NCBI GenBank assembly: GCA_964457365.1
Contig: CAYWFP010000003.1
Location: 1-64,000 of the forward strand
From: CAYWFP01 sp964457365
Lineage (GTDB): Bacteria; Planctomycetota; SZUA-567
DNA length: 64,000 nt
Direction: 5' to 3'
Shown here: in pieces, positions 52,174-61,008 of the stretch
Layout of the letters: each line of letters begins with the position of its first letter
Position numbering within the stretch: the first letter of the stretch is position 1
Position numbers and translations under genes: made by a program
Notes under the pieces: model-generated
Database searches by the model: none
Seen by the model: the letters and a program-made list of their open reading frames with translations, nothing else
What the model was told of the DNA's origin: nothing

Positions 52174-54174
52174 ATGGCCATGGCGCAGTCGCTCTTTACC
52201 GGCATGACCGGCCTTTTGAACCATCAACTTCGTCTCGACGTCGTCGGCAATAACCTCAGTAACATCAACACCACTGCGTTCAAGCGCCATCGGCACGAGT
52301 TCCGCGACCTGATGACGCATCACCTGAAAAACGCCACCGCCGCCAGCAACAATCGCGGTGCGACCAATCCTCTCGGCGCGGGCCTGGGCACCAGCACCGG
52401 GGCGATCCACCGGGACTTCAACCAAAGCAACCTGGAGCAGACCGGCAACCCGCTCGACGTAGGGATTCGGGGCAACGGGCACTTCGTCCTGCATCGTGGC
52501 GCGGGTGCGAACGAGACGGAGTACTACACGCGGGACGGTTCGTTCTATCTCTACGCCGAGAGGCTGGGCGATCCCGGCGCGGCGACGACCAATCCCAAGC
52601 AGCTCCTGGCCAACGACGGCTATGCCGTGCAGGGGTGGATGGCGCAGAACGGGCAGGTCAACACCGCCGGCGACGTGGAGGATATTTTCATTCCGCTGGG
52701 ACAGGCCATGGACGCGAACGCGACCACGGCGGTGACGCTGGAAGGCAATGTCTTCTCGGGCGTCGATGTTATCGAGCCCAATGCCGTCGCTACCGGCACG
52801 AGCATGGACCCGGCGGTCAATGCCACGACTTGGGTAAGCGCTATCGGCGGGACCGTCAACGTCGGGCATGTCGAGACCACCGCCGCGCTTTACGACAGCA
52901 CCGCCGGTGCCGCGGCCACGGCCGCGACCGATCTGGTCGACCTGCAATTCGTCGGCTCCAACGGCAATCTCACGACCGCCTTCGCCGGACTGCTCGCGGG
53001 CGAGCAGATCGGCATCTCATTCGAGCGCGGGGGCGAGGAATATAGCGGGAACTTCGTCTACGGCACCGCCGGGCAGACCTACACTATCGGCGGCGTGAAC
53101 TACGTCGGCAACGGAACCACGTTGAACGAGTGGATGCGCTGGCTCGACGGCGACACCGCCGCCGGCGGCACGTTGGGCACGCTGACCACCGCGGCGGTGC
53201 TGAACGCGCCGGCGGAGAACGCAGGCTGCTACCTGCGCACCTACGCGCCCACCGATGCCATGGCCGTCGACTACGACAACGCCCAGCCGCCGGTCAACGA
53301 CATCACCACCCGCTTCTCCATCGCCAGTAATCTCGGCGCCGACAATGCCATCACCGATCTGACCGTATCCTACAAAGGACCGATCGACGGCAAGTTCTTC
53401 GATCGCGACCCCGTCTACGGCACCATCAGCGAGGGCGGCAGCGAGAGCGACCGCATCACCATTCAGGATCAAGTCGACACCGAGATCGTCGACAAGGAAC
53501 TGATGGTCCGATTCTCCCTGGTCAACCGCTACGACACCGTCACGGGCGTGCCCGATCAACCCAATGCCCAGCACAGCGGCGGCGTCAGCGTCTGGCGCTA
53601 CATCGTCGAAGGACCAGACCAGAACGGCGATACCGCCGGTGCGCCCGACCGCATCTTCGCCGCCGGTGTGGTCCAATTCGACGGCGACGGCGTCTACTCG
53701 ACCGCCCAGCAGGATTACACCGGGCACGGCATCACCTTCGACTTCGCGCAGAACGATTTTGCCCAGATGGGCACGGAGACCGAATTCGGCTTGTCAGCCA
53801 ACGACGGCTATCTCGAGGGCACTCTCGAGAACTTCGACATCACCAAGGAAGGTATGATCAACGGCCGCTACTCCAACGGGCTCGACGAGATCATCGGCCA
53901 ACTCGCCCTGGCGATTTTCCCCAACGACCCGGGGTTGGAATCGGCGGGACAGAACCTCTTCATCCAGGGCGCGGCCAGCGGCGCGCCGACCTACGGTACC
54001 TCCGCCGACGCGGGCTTCGGCGAGACGATCCAGCGCTCGTTGGAGACGTCGAACGTGGATTTCAGCATCGAGATGACCGACCTGATCACGGCCCAGCGCG
54101 GTTTCCAGGTCAGCTCGCGCGTCATCACCACCAGCGACGAGATGCTGCAGAACCTTCTTTCGCTCGGCCGGTAG
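52174..54174 (+). CDS. flgE: flagellar hook protein FlgE
   Basis: A 666-residue hook protein. The N-terminal rod/hook motif is FTGMTGLLNHQLRLDVVGNN followed by LSNINTTAFKRHRHEF; the FlgE signature NPLDVGIRGNGHFVL follows, and the C-terminal helix is MTDLITAQRGFQVSSRVITT, ending EMLQNLLSLGR. The large variable centre (about residues 170-560) makes it longer than the enteric protein (about 400), as in many other phyla. ATG 52174 is chosen; an in-frame upstream extension has no family sequence. It stands without other hook genes. Confidence 0.93.
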   Translation: MAMAQSLFTGMTGLLNHQLRLDVVGNNLSNINTTAFKRHRHEFRDLMTHHLKNATAASNNRGATNPLGAGLGTSTGAIHRDFNQSNLEQTGNPLDVGIRGNGHFVLHRGAGANETEYYTRDGSFYLYAERLGDPGAATTNPKQLLANDGYAVQGWMAQNGQVNTAGDVEDIFIPLGQAMDANATTAVTLEGNVFSGVDVIEPNAVATGTSMDPAVNATTWVSAIGGTVNVGHVETTAALYDSTAGAAATAATDLVDLQFVGSNGNLTTAFAGLLAGEQIGISFERGGEEYSGNFVYGTAGQTYTIGGVNYVGNGTTLNEWMRWLDGDTAAGGTLGTLTTAAVLNAPAENAGCYLRTYAPTDAMAVDYDNAQPPVNDITTRFSIASNLGADNAITDLTVSYKGPIDGKFFDRDPVYGTISEGGSESDRITIQDQVDTEIVDKELMVRFSLVNRYDTVTGVPDQPNAQHSGGVSVWRYIVEGPDQNGDTAGAPDRIFAAGVVQFDGDGVYSTAQQDYTGHGITFDFAQNDFAQMGTETEFGLSANDGYLEGTLENFDITKEGMINGRYSNGLDEIIGQLALAIFPNDPGLESAGQNLFIQGAASGAPTYGTSADAGFGETIQRSLETSNVDFSIEMTDLITAQRGFQVSSRVITTSDEMLQNLLSLGR

Positions 54175-54189
54175 GCCTCTCTCGATCCC

Positions 54190-54693
54190 GCGTAAACGAA
54201 CTCCGTATGGCGGTGTTGTGCGAGGCGATGGCGCCTAGCGCGCGTTCGTCCATGAGCAAGAAGGGATTACTGGTCTGCCGTTGCGAGGCGATGACGCCGA
54301 TGCGCTCGCTCCCGCGCCAGACCGGTACGGCCAGGAACGCGTCGAGCAGTTCGTCCAGACGACCCTCGAAGTACTCGAAATGGAGAAAGTTCGGATGTCG
54401 GCTGGCATGCGTTTCGTTGGACGTCTTGCCGTTCTGCAGCGCCCACCCGACCAACCCCTGGCCCAGCGGGATACGCAGGCGACCCACGCCATCGGGATTC
54501 AATCCGTGCGTGGCGCGCAGGACCAGTTCGTTCTGTTTCTCGTCGTAGAGGTAGATCGAGCAGACCTCGGCGCGCAGGTGTTTGGCCACCAGCACGACCA
54601 GCTTCTGCAGGAAGGCGTCGATGTCGGCGCTGCCGGCGAGCACGGCGCTCAATTCGCCTACGTCGCGAGCAGGGCCAGCGGATCGCTTTTCAT
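54190..54693 (-). pseudogene. frameshifted, truncated GAF-domain gene
   Basis: Starting at ATG 54693, with GGGGAG 6 bases before it, the sequence reads MKSDPLALLAT and then meets a TAG. Shifting frame by one base near 54660 restores VGELSAVLAGSADIDAFLQK and a full GAF domain (EVCSIYLYDEKQNELVLRAT, GLVGWALQNGKTSNE, VPVWRGSERIGVIASQRQ). After about ALGAIASHNTA the frame runs into sequence antisense to flgE with no homology, so the gene has also lost its 3' part. GAF domains of this type head PtsP and many kinases. A sequencing error could explain the frameshift but not the missing end. Confidence 0.72.
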
Positions 54694-54976
54694 GCCGACT
54701 CCCCAGCCAGCGGCGTGCCAGCAACGAAACGTCGCCGGCGATTCGTCTTCGCGCCCGGGCGGGGCGGTAGACGGATGCTCGAATAATTATTGCAAGTGCT
54801 CCATAACTCGCAGCGCAGTCACGGGCGACATTCTACTCTACGGATAGGGCCGGAATCCGCAAAGCCGAAAGCGACGAGCAGCTCACCTCAACAAAAGCAC
54901 CTAAATGTAATAAGGCGTAAAGAAGGAAACAGATGAGTAGTAAATGAAAGCAATGCGACGCGGCCCCGCTCGGATC

Positions 54977-55004
54977 TTGTTATTGTAAATGATTTTATTA
55001 TAAC
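54977..55004 (+). promoter_or_regulatory. sigma-70 promoter of amtB1
   Basis: TTGTTA (54977-54982) and TATAAC (54999-55004) are 16 bases apart in an AT-rich stretch. Transcription would start near 55011, leaving a leader of about 220 bases before amtB1. Confidence 0.55.
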
Positions 55005-55057
55005 GAGTTGCATTGTTGTTCTGCCAGGGGCGTCGAATTGGAATACTGCTTGTCTTT

Positions 55058-55092
55058 CTCGTTTCAGCGCGCTGAAAAGTGACTGAAACGAG
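55058..55092 (+). promoter_or_regulatory. overlapping inverted repeats in the amtB1 leader
   Basis: CTCGTTTCAG (55058-55067) pairs perfectly with CTGAAACGAG (55083-55092). Inside it, TTTCAGCGCGCTGAAA (55062-55077) is itself a perfect palindrome, so the two hairpins share bases and exclude each other. This could be an alternative-fold leader or a protein operator with TTTCAG half-sites. Confidence 0.55.
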
Positions 55093-55110
55093 TGACAGGA
55101 GGAGGCGCCT

Positions 55111-55134
55111 ATGGCAATGCGACAACACGATTGA
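55111..55134 (+). promoter_or_regulatory. possible leader peptide (7 codons) upstream of amtB1
   Basis: ATG at 55111 has a near-perfect ribosome site (AGGAGGAGG, 5 bases away) and reads MAMRQHD before TGA. It lies after the hairpins and about 97 bases before the amtB1 start. A strong ribosome site on such a short frame suggests a translated leader. Confidence 0.42.
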
Positions 55135-55230
55135 TGTGGCTTCGAAACGCGCGGCCGGGCCTCACGGTCGGTCCGGTCGCGCCACTTCCGGCTATCTGTT
55201 GAGGAATCGCGTACAAGGAAGGGACTTACA

Positions 55231-56547
55231 GTGAAGAAGAATGCTTTTCGCGGTCTGTTGCTGGCTGGGGCGCTGTTCGCCCTAGACGCCACCGCCCACA
55301 GTGCCGAGCCGACCGCCGCATCGGTTCAGACCAACGCCGACATCGTCTGGACCTGCGTGGCGGCGTTCTTGGTCTTTTTCATGCAGGCCGGCTTCGCCAT
55401 GGTCGAGAGCGGCTTCACGCGCGCGAAAAACGCCTGCAACATTATCATGAAAAACGTAATGGATTTCTCCATCGGTTCGCTTGCCTGGTGGCTGCTGGGC
55501 TTCGGATTGATGTTCGGCGCAGGGGGCGCCTGGATCGGCACGAACTACTTCGGCGCCGATGATTTCGGTCAGGACGGCGCATTTCCGCTCAACTGGGCGT
55601 TCTGGATATTCCAGTGCGTCTTCGCCGGCACCGCCGCTACCATCGTCTCCGGCGCCATGGCCGAGCGGACCAAGTTTACGGGCTATCTCGCCTACAGCGC
55701 GGTGATCTGCGCGATCATCTATCCCATCAGCGGCCACTGGTACTGGGCCGGGCTCTTCGGCCTGAGCGAGGGGTACTTCGAGTCGATGGGCTTTCTCGAC
55801 TTCGCCGGCTCAACGGTGGTGCACAGTTGCGGCGCGTGGCTGGCGCTGGCGGGCGCGATCACCCTCGGCCCGCGCGTGAGCAAATACGGCCCCGACGGCA
55901 AGTCGCGCGCGATTCCGGGGCACAACATGCCCCTGGCGGCGCTGGGTGTCTTCATCCTCTGGTTCGGCTGGTTCGGATTCAACCCCGGCTCGACCACCGA
56001 GGCCAATGCGAGCATCGGGTACATCGCCATGACCACGAACCTCTCCGCCGCCGCCGGCGCTATCGGCGCGATGATCTGCGCCTGGTTCCGTTTCGGCAAG
56101 CCCGACGCGTCGATGACCTTGAACGGCGTGCTGGCGGGACTCGTGGGCATTACCGCCGGCTGCGACTGCGTCAGCATCCTCGGCGCGGTGATTATCGGCT
56201 TCGGCGCGGGGCTGCTGGTAGTGCTCTCCGTCGAATTCATCGACAAGGTGCTCAAGATCGACGATCCGGTCGGCGCGGTCAGCGTGCACGGCGTCTGTGG
56301 CGCCTGGGGTACGATCATGCTTGCTTTTTTCTGCGGAGCCGACTCAATTGGCGCGCAACTTGTTACCCAGATCTTCGGCGTCGTGGCCATGTTCGTCTGG
56401 GCCTTCGGCACCGGCATGATCCTGTTCAACGGGATCAAATATACTATCGGGCTGCGCGCGACCAAGGACGAGGAGGTGCGCGGTCTGGACATCGACGAGC
56501 ACGGCAACGAGGCGTACGAGGGATTCCAGATCTTCGCGACCAAGTAG
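55231..56547 (+). CDS. amtB: ammonium transporter (Amt/Rh family), first copy
   Basis: A 438-residue Amt with a signal-like N-terminus (MKKNAFRGLLLAGALFALDA) and eleven expected helices. Family blocks are FFMQAGFAMVESGFTRAKN, VSGAMAERTKF, the pore His in DFAGSTVVHSCGAW, LPLAALGVFILWFGWFGFNP, TLNGVLAGLVGITAGCD and the second pore His in AVSVHGVCGAWGTI. GTG start with AAGGAAGGGA upstream. It conducts ammonium into the cytoplasm and is normally blocked by a P-II protein, which is the next gene (124 bases on). Confidence 0.95.
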   Translation: MKKNAFRGLLLAGALFALDATAHSAEPTAASVQTNADIVWTCVAAFLVFFMQAGFAMVESGFTRAKNACNIIMKNVMDFSIGSLAWWLLGFGLMFGAGGAWIGTNYFGADDFGQDGAFPLNWAFWIFQCVFAGTAATIVSGAMAERTKFTGYLAYSAVICAIIYPISGHWYWAGLFGLSEGYFESMGFLDFAGSTVVHSCGAWLALAGAITLGPRVSKYGPDGKSRAIPGHNMPLAALGVFILWFGWFGFNPGSTTEANASIGYIAMTTNLSAAAGAIGAMICAWFRFGKPDASMTLNGVLAGLVGITAGCDCVSILGAVIIGFGAGLLVVLSVEFIDKVLKIDDPVGAVSVHGVCGAWGTIMLAFFCGADSIGAQLVTQIFGVVAMFVWAFGTGMILFNGIKYTIGLRATKDEEVRGLDIDEHGNEAYEGFQIFATK

Positions 56548-56671
56548 CGCCAGGCGTTTATGCGGGTTCAGGGGTCTGGAGGTCGGCAACCCCAGCCGCC
56601 GGCTTTCCGCCCCTGGGCCCGGTTTGGCCAACGATCCGCAGGCTGGGTGCACGAAAGGAAATACGCAGACC

Positions 56672-57013
56672 ATGAAGCTGATTACCGCCTACATACAACC
56701 CGAGAAGCTCAACGACGTGAAGCAGGAACTGTTCAGGGCCGAGGTGTTCAAGATGTCGGTGACCAACGCGCTGGGGTGCGGTCAGCAGAAAGGCTATCAC
56801 GAATCCTACCGCGGCGTAGATATCGAGGTGAATCTGTTGAAGAAGATCCGCATCGAGATTGCGGTCAACGAGGAGTTCGTGAAGAAGACCGTGGACGCGA
56901 TCATCGCGGGCGCGCGAACCGGCAACATCGGCGACGGCAAGATCTTCGTCACCGCCCTTGAGCAGTGTTACCGTATCCGTACCGGCGAAACCGGCTCGGC
57001 CGCGATCGGTTGA
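56672..57013 (+). CDS. glnK: nitrogen regulatory P-II protein lacking Tyr51
   Basis: A 113-residue P-II protein that aligns without gaps to enteric GlnB/GlnK in its first half. B-loop and C-terminal blocks are GDGKIFVTALEQCYRIRTGE. The T-loop keeps GQQKG and Tyr46 (SYRG) but reads RGVDIEVNLL, so the uridylylated Tyr51 is Ile and the cyanobacterial phospho-Ser49 is Val. Signalling by covalent modification at these sites is therefore unlikely; 2-oxoglutarate and ATP/ADP binding should remain. It sits between two amt genes, so blocking of Amt channels is the likely role. The glnK/glnB choice rests on this context. Confidence 0.92.
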   Translation: MKLITAYIQPEKLNDVKQELFRAEVFKMSVTNALGCGQQKGYHESYRGVDIEVNLLKKIRIEIAVNEEFVKKTVDAIIAGARTGNIGDGKIFVTALEQCYRIRTGETGSAAIG

Positions 57014-57029
57014 GTTCTGGCAGTCGCAC

Positions 57030-57066
57030 CGGCTCCCGGGCGTGTAATGACGGCGCCCGGGAGCCG
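57030..57066 (+). terminator. terminator-like hairpin after the P-II gene
   Basis: CGGCTCCCGGGCG (57030-57042) and CGCCCGGGAGCCG (57054-57066) form a perfect 13-bp stem with an 11-base loop, 17 bases after the stop. No U-run follows directly, so it may be a processing or partial stop signal. The rest of 57067-57298 is an AT-rich upstream region for the second amt gene. Confidence 0.48.
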
Positions 57067-57201
57067 AATGCAACCAATTTGTAATATCTATGAAACAAAA
57101 ATACGAAAATGTAGTTAGGCTATTCGTAGTGTGTTCGTGGTTTTCTTTCATTTGCTTGTGGGCTAGTGAGATAGCGCAAAAGAGCGAATTCGCGAGTCGG
57201 T

Positions 57202-57217
57202 TGGCATATTGTTTGGA
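57202..57217 (+). promoter_or_regulatory. sigma-54-like promoter upstream of amtB2
   Basis: TGGCAT-N5-TTGGA (57202-57217) resembles the sigma-54 consensus TGGCAC-N5-TTGCA with correct spacing but GG in place of the usual GC at -12. It lies about 80 bases before the start. Ammonium transporter genes are often sigma-54/NtrC controlled. Confidence 0.35.
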
Positions 57218-57298
57218 AAACACAAGACGGCTGGGAGCGCCAAGCCCATGGTGATTTCCCGATATCCCGATCGAGTCTTTCGCCGTCTGGAGAGGACA

Positions 57299-58696
57299 AT
57301 GACGCATCGCCGGTACCGTTCACTTCTCTTGGTTTTCTGTCTGCTCTTCGCTGCCGGCACGGCGTTGTCGGCGGATAACGTCTCGGAGGAGATGTTCACG
57401 GTAAACAACCTCTGGATTCTGATGGCCGCGGCGCTGGTTTTCATGATGCACTTGGGCTTCGCCACGCTCGAGTCGGGATTGACGCGTGCGAAGAACACCG
57501 TCAATATACTCTGCAAGAATACGCTGGTCGTCGCGCTGGGGCTGATCACCTACACGCTGGTAGGATTCAGCTTGATGTATCCCGGGGGGGAGGCGGGCGG
57601 CTGGTTCGGCTTCGCCGGCTTCGGGCTCAATCTCGAGGCGGCGCGCCCGGAGAAGGCGCTCGCCTACGCGTCTGGGAATTACACCTACTGGACCGATTTC
57701 ATCTTTCAGGGCATGTTCGCCGCCACGGCTGCGACCATCGTCTCCGGCGCGGTGGCCGAGCGCATCAAGCTCGCGAGTTTCCTGGTCTTCTCCACGATCT
57801 ATGTCGCGTTCGTCTATCCGGTCGTCGGCATGTGGCATTGGGGGCAGGGCTGGCTCTCGACGCTCGGCACCGGCGCGTTCATCGACTTCGCCGGCTCGAC
57901 CATCGTTCACTCCGTCGGCGGGTGGGCGGCGCTGGCGGGGATCATGGTTCTCGGGCCGCGATTGGGGAAGTACGGCCCCGACGGGCAGAGCAAGCCCATC
58001 CCCGGTCACAGCTTGCCGCTGGCTGCCATCGGCGTCTTTCTGCTCTGGTTCGGCTGGTACGGCTTCAACGGCGGTTCGGTCCTGAGTGCCGACCCGAGCG
58101 CGGTATCGCGCGTCTTCGTCACCACCAGTCTCGGCGCGGCCGCCGGCGTCTTCGGCGCCATGATCGCGAGTTGGAATATTCAGCACAAGCCCGATTTGTC
58201 GATGGTACTCAACGGCGCTCTCGCCGGGCTTGTGGGCATCACCGCCAGCGCAGACATCATCACCCCGGTCGGCTCGATCCTGATCGGTCTGGTCGCGGGC
58301 GTGCTGGTGGTGCTGGCGGTGCTCTTCATCGACACCCGGCTGAAGCTGGACGACCCGGTGGGCGCGACCTCGGCGCATCTGGTCAACGGGATCTGGGGCA
58401 CGCTCGCAGCCGGGCTTTTCGGGGCCGAAAGCGTGTTGGGGTTGACGGATGACTACGGCGCGGCGCTGGCCAACACCGGGCTCTTCTACGGCGGTGGCCT
58501 GGCCCAGTTCGGCAGTCAGCTTATCGGCGTGGTCGTCGTGGGAATTGCCTGTTTTGTCTCGGCGTACGTCGTCTTCGCGGCGATTAAGGCGGTGATGGGG
58601 CTGCGCGTCGACGCCGACGAGGAGCGCCGCGGACTGGATATCGGCGAGCACGGGTTGGAAGCCTACAGCGGTTTCCAGATTTTCATCACGCAGTAA
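57299..58696 (+). CDS. amtB: ammonium transporter (Amt/Rh family), second copy
   Basis: A 465-residue Amt with a signal peptide (RYRSLLLVFCLLFAAGTALSA). Blocks match the first copy in order: FMMHLGFATLESGLTRAKN, VSGAVAERIKL, pore His in DFAGSTIVHSVGGW, LPLAAIGVFLLWFGWYGFNG, VLNGALAGLVGITASAD and His in ATSAHLVNGIWGTL. The two copies diverge clearly, and this one has a longer periplasmic insert near residue 100, so they are not a recent duplication. GGAGAGG precedes ATG 57299. Glutamine synthetase follows on the same strand. Confidence 0.94.
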   Translation: MTHRRYRSLLLVFCLLFAAGTALSADNVSEEMFTVNNLWILMAAALVFMMHLGFATLESGLTRAKNTVNILCKNTLVVALGLITYTLVGFSLMYPGGEAGGWFGFAGFGLNLEAARPEKALAYASGNYTYWTDFIFQGMFAATAATIVSGAVAERIKLASFLVFSTIYVAFVYPVVGMWHWGQGWLSTLGTGAFIDFAGSTIVHSVGGWAALAGIMVLGPRLGKYGPDGQSKPIPGHSLPLAAIGVFLLWFGWYGFNGGSVLSADPSAVSRVFVTTSLGAAAGVFGAMIASWNIQHKPDLSMVLNGALAGLVGITASADIITPVGSILIGLVAGVLVVLAVLFIDTRLKLDDPVGATSAHLVNGIWGTLAAGLFGAESVLGLTDDYGAALANTGLFYGGGLAQFGSQLIGVVVVGIACFVSAYVVFAAIKAVMGLRVDADEERRGLDIGEHGLEAYSGFQIFITQ

Positions 58697-58805
58697 TAGA
58701 TGACACGACGAGATCATGGACAGCGCCAATCGGGAATCCTTTGTTTACGGCTCGAGCGAGGAACTCGGGCGGGGAACGCTCAATCAGGAAAGGCTGGGAA
58801 GAAAA

Positions 58806-60920
58806 ATGAACGTACAAAAGGAAAAGGTCGCCGACCTGTTCGGCAGCAGGGTTTTCAGCGACGCGGTCATGCGCGAACGATTGCCGAAGGATGTTTACAA
58901 GGCATTGCGCAAGACCATCGACGAGGGCAAGCCGCTGAGCTCCCACGTCGCCGACGTGGTGGCCAACACCATGAAGGACTGGGCGTTGGAACTGGGCGCG
59001 ACGCATTACTGCCATTGGTTCCAGCCCATGACCGGCGCCACGGCCGAGAAACACGACTCCTTCATCGCGCCCACCGCCGAGGGCAAGACCATGATGGTCT
59101 TCAGTGGCAAAGAGTTGACGCAGGCCGAGCCCGACGCCTCGAGCTTCCCCTCCGGCGGACTGCGCGCCACCTTCGAGGCCCGCGGCTACACCGCCTGGGA
59201 CTATACCTCGCCCGTGTTCATCAAGAAGGACGGGGAGAACATCGCGCTTTTCATTCCTTCGGCTTTCTGCAGCTACACCGGCGAGGCCTTGGACAAGAAG
59301 ACGCCGCTGCTGCGCTCGATGGAAGCGCTGGACCGCGAGGCGATGCGCGTATTGAAGGCGTTGGGGCACAAGGGCAGCAAGCGCGTTTTCACTTCCCTCG
59401 GGAACGAGCAGGAGTACTTCCTCGTCGACCGCGCGTACGTCGAGAAGCGGCTGGACCTGCAGCTCTGCGGTCGGACCCTATTCGGTGCGCCGAGTCCCAA
59501 GGGGCACGAGTTGGACGATCACTACTTCGGCTCCATCGACGAGCGCGTGGCGTCGTTCATGAACGAAGTGAATACCGAGCTCTGGCGTCTGGGCATCAGT
59601 GCCAAGACCCAGCACAACGAGGTTGCGCCGGCCCAGTACGAGATCGCGCCGATCTACGCCACTGTCAACGTCGGCACCGATCACAATCAACTCACCATGG
59701 AGACGCTGCGCAAGGTGGCCAAGCGTCACGGCTTCGTCTGCCTGCTGCATGAGAAGCCCTTCGCCGGCGTCAACGGCTCGGGAAAACACAACAACTGGTC
59801 GATGGTCACCGACGACGGCGTCAACCTGCTCGAACCGGGGAATACGCCTCACGAGAACGAGATCTTCCTCGTCTTTCTCTGCGCGGTCATCAAGGCGGTG
59901 GACAAGTATCAGGAACTGCTGCGCGCGGCCGTGGCCACCGCCGGCAACGATCACCGACTCGGGGCCAACGAAGCGCCGCCGGCGATCGTCAGCGTCTTTC
60001 TCGGCGAACAGCTGACCGATATCTTCGAGCAGCTCGGCAAGGGCGGAGCCAAGACCAGCAAGCGCGCGGGCGATTTAAAGCTCGGCACCACCTCGCTGCC
60101 GCCCCTGGCCATGGACGTGACGGATCGCAATCGCACCTCTCCCTTCGCCTTCACCGGCAACAAGTTCGAGTTCCGCATGGTCGGTTCGGCGCTCTCGCCG
60201 GCGGGGCCGAACTTCGTGCTGAACGCCATTGTCGCCGACGTGCTCGCGGAGATCGCCGATACGCTGCAAAAGGCCAAGGACGGCAAGAGCGCCACGGCGC
60301 AGAAGATCTGCAAGCAGATCGCCAACGAGCACATGCGTATCGTCTTCAACGGCGACAATTACAACGCCGCCTGGGAACGCGAAGCCAAGCGCCGCGGGCT
60401 GGCCAACCACAAGAACACCGTCGAGGCGCTGAAGCCGGTACTGGGCGACAAGCAGAACGCGGAGGTCTTCGACAAGCACAAGGTGCTCTCGCCCACCGAG
60501 CTCGAGGCCCGCATCGAGATCCTGCACGAGGTATACACCATGCAGATCAACATCGAGGCGCTGCTCATGCTCGACATCGGGCGCCGCCAAGTCGCCCCCG
60601 CGGGGTTCAAGTTCGCCGAGCGTCTGGCCGGTTCGGTTAGCGCCGTGAAGGCTGCCGGAGGCAAGGTTGCCGGGAGCGTCAAGCTGCTCAAGACCGTCTC
60701 GGCTCTCAACGACGAGTTGGCCGAGAGTCTCGACGCGCTCGAGGCCGCGCAGCTCAAGGCAGCGAAAATCGAGAAATCGGAGAAGCGCGCGGAAAGCTAT
60801 TGCCGGACGGTCATCCCGGCAATGAATGCGGTGCGCGAGAAGGCCGACGCGTTGGAACGGAAGGTCGACGCCGATCTCTGGCCGCTGCCGACCTATGCCG
60901 AGATGCTGTTCAATCGGTGA
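58806..60920 (+). CDS. glnN: glutamine synthetase type III
   Basis: A 704-residue GSIII, the large hexameric-pair form known from Bacteroidetes, cyanobacteria and others. Blocks: VADLFGSRVFSDAVMRERLP at the N-terminus, GATHYCHWFQPMTGATAEKH, GNEQEYFLVDRAYVEKR, HNEVAPAQYEIAPIYA, KPFAGVNGSGKHNNWSM and NRTSPFAFTGNKFEFRMVGS. It joins ammonia to glutamate. An ATG at 58716 would add 30 residues; 58806 is preferred because AGGAAAGG and GGGAAG lie just upstream and family similarity begins there. It follows amtB2 closely, so both are probably co-transcribed. Confidence 0.94.
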   Translation: MNVQKEKVADLFGSRVFSDAVMRERLPKDVYKALRKTIDEGKPLSSHVADVVANTMKDWALELGATHYCHWFQPMTGATAEKHDSFIAPTAEGKTMMVFSGKELTQAEPDASSFPSGGLRATFEARGYTAWDYTSPVFIKKDGENIALFIPSAFCSYTGEALDKKTPLLRSMEALDREAMRVLKALGHKGSKRVFTSLGNEQEYFLVDRAYVEKRLDLQLCGRTLFGAPSPKGHELDDHYFGSIDERVASFMNEVNTELWRLGISAKTQHNEVAPAQYEIAPIYATVNVGTDHNQLTMETLRKVAKRHGFVCLLHEKPFAGVNGSGKHNNWSMVTDDGVNLLEPGNTPHENEIFLVFLCAVIKAVDKYQELLRAAVATAGNDHRLGANEAPPAIVSVFLGEQLTDIFEQLGKGGAKTSKRAGDLKLGTTSLPPLAMDVTDRNRTSPFAFTGNKFEFRMVGSALSPAGPNFVLNAIVADVLAEIADTLQKAKDGKSATAQKICKQIANEHMRIVFNGDNYNAAWEREAKRRGLANHKNTVEALKPVLGDKQNAEVFDKHKVLSPTELEARIEILHEVYTMQINIEALLMLDIGRRQVAPAGFKFAERLAGSVSAVKAAGGKVAGSVKLLKTVSALNDELAESLDALEAAQLKAAKIEKSEKRAESYCRTVIPAMNAVREKADALERKVDADLWPLPTYAEMLFNR

Positions 60921-60956
60921 AGCGCTCGCGCGACTGAATGATCGCGGGAATTACAA

Positions 60957-60986
60957 AACGGGGAGAGCCGCGAGGCTCTCCCCGTT
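60957..60986. terminator. bidirectional intrinsic terminator
   Basis: AACGGGGAGAGCC (60957-60969) and GGCTCTCCCCGTT (60974-60986) form a perfect 13-bp stem with a tetraloop. It is flanked by AAAA and TT and sits between the convergent glnN and FMN-glutamate synthase genes. Confidence 0.85.
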
Positions 60987-61008
60987 CCGGGCAACCCGGG
61001 ATTCGTGT

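Larger units (their letters stand above)
54694..55230 (+). other. AT-richer intergenic region and long leader of amtB1
   Basis: This 537-base gap holds a promoter (54977-55004), overlapping inverted repeats (55058-55092) and a mini-ORF (55111-55134), described separately. No other gene is seen. The stretch 54890-55020 is clearly richer in A and T than the rest of the window. Confidence 0.5.

Noticed and set aside
55011..55230. known glutamine riboswitch upstream of amtB1
   Set aside because: The conserved core of the glnA or downstream-peptide motifs could not be recognised, so only an unnamed leader is reported.
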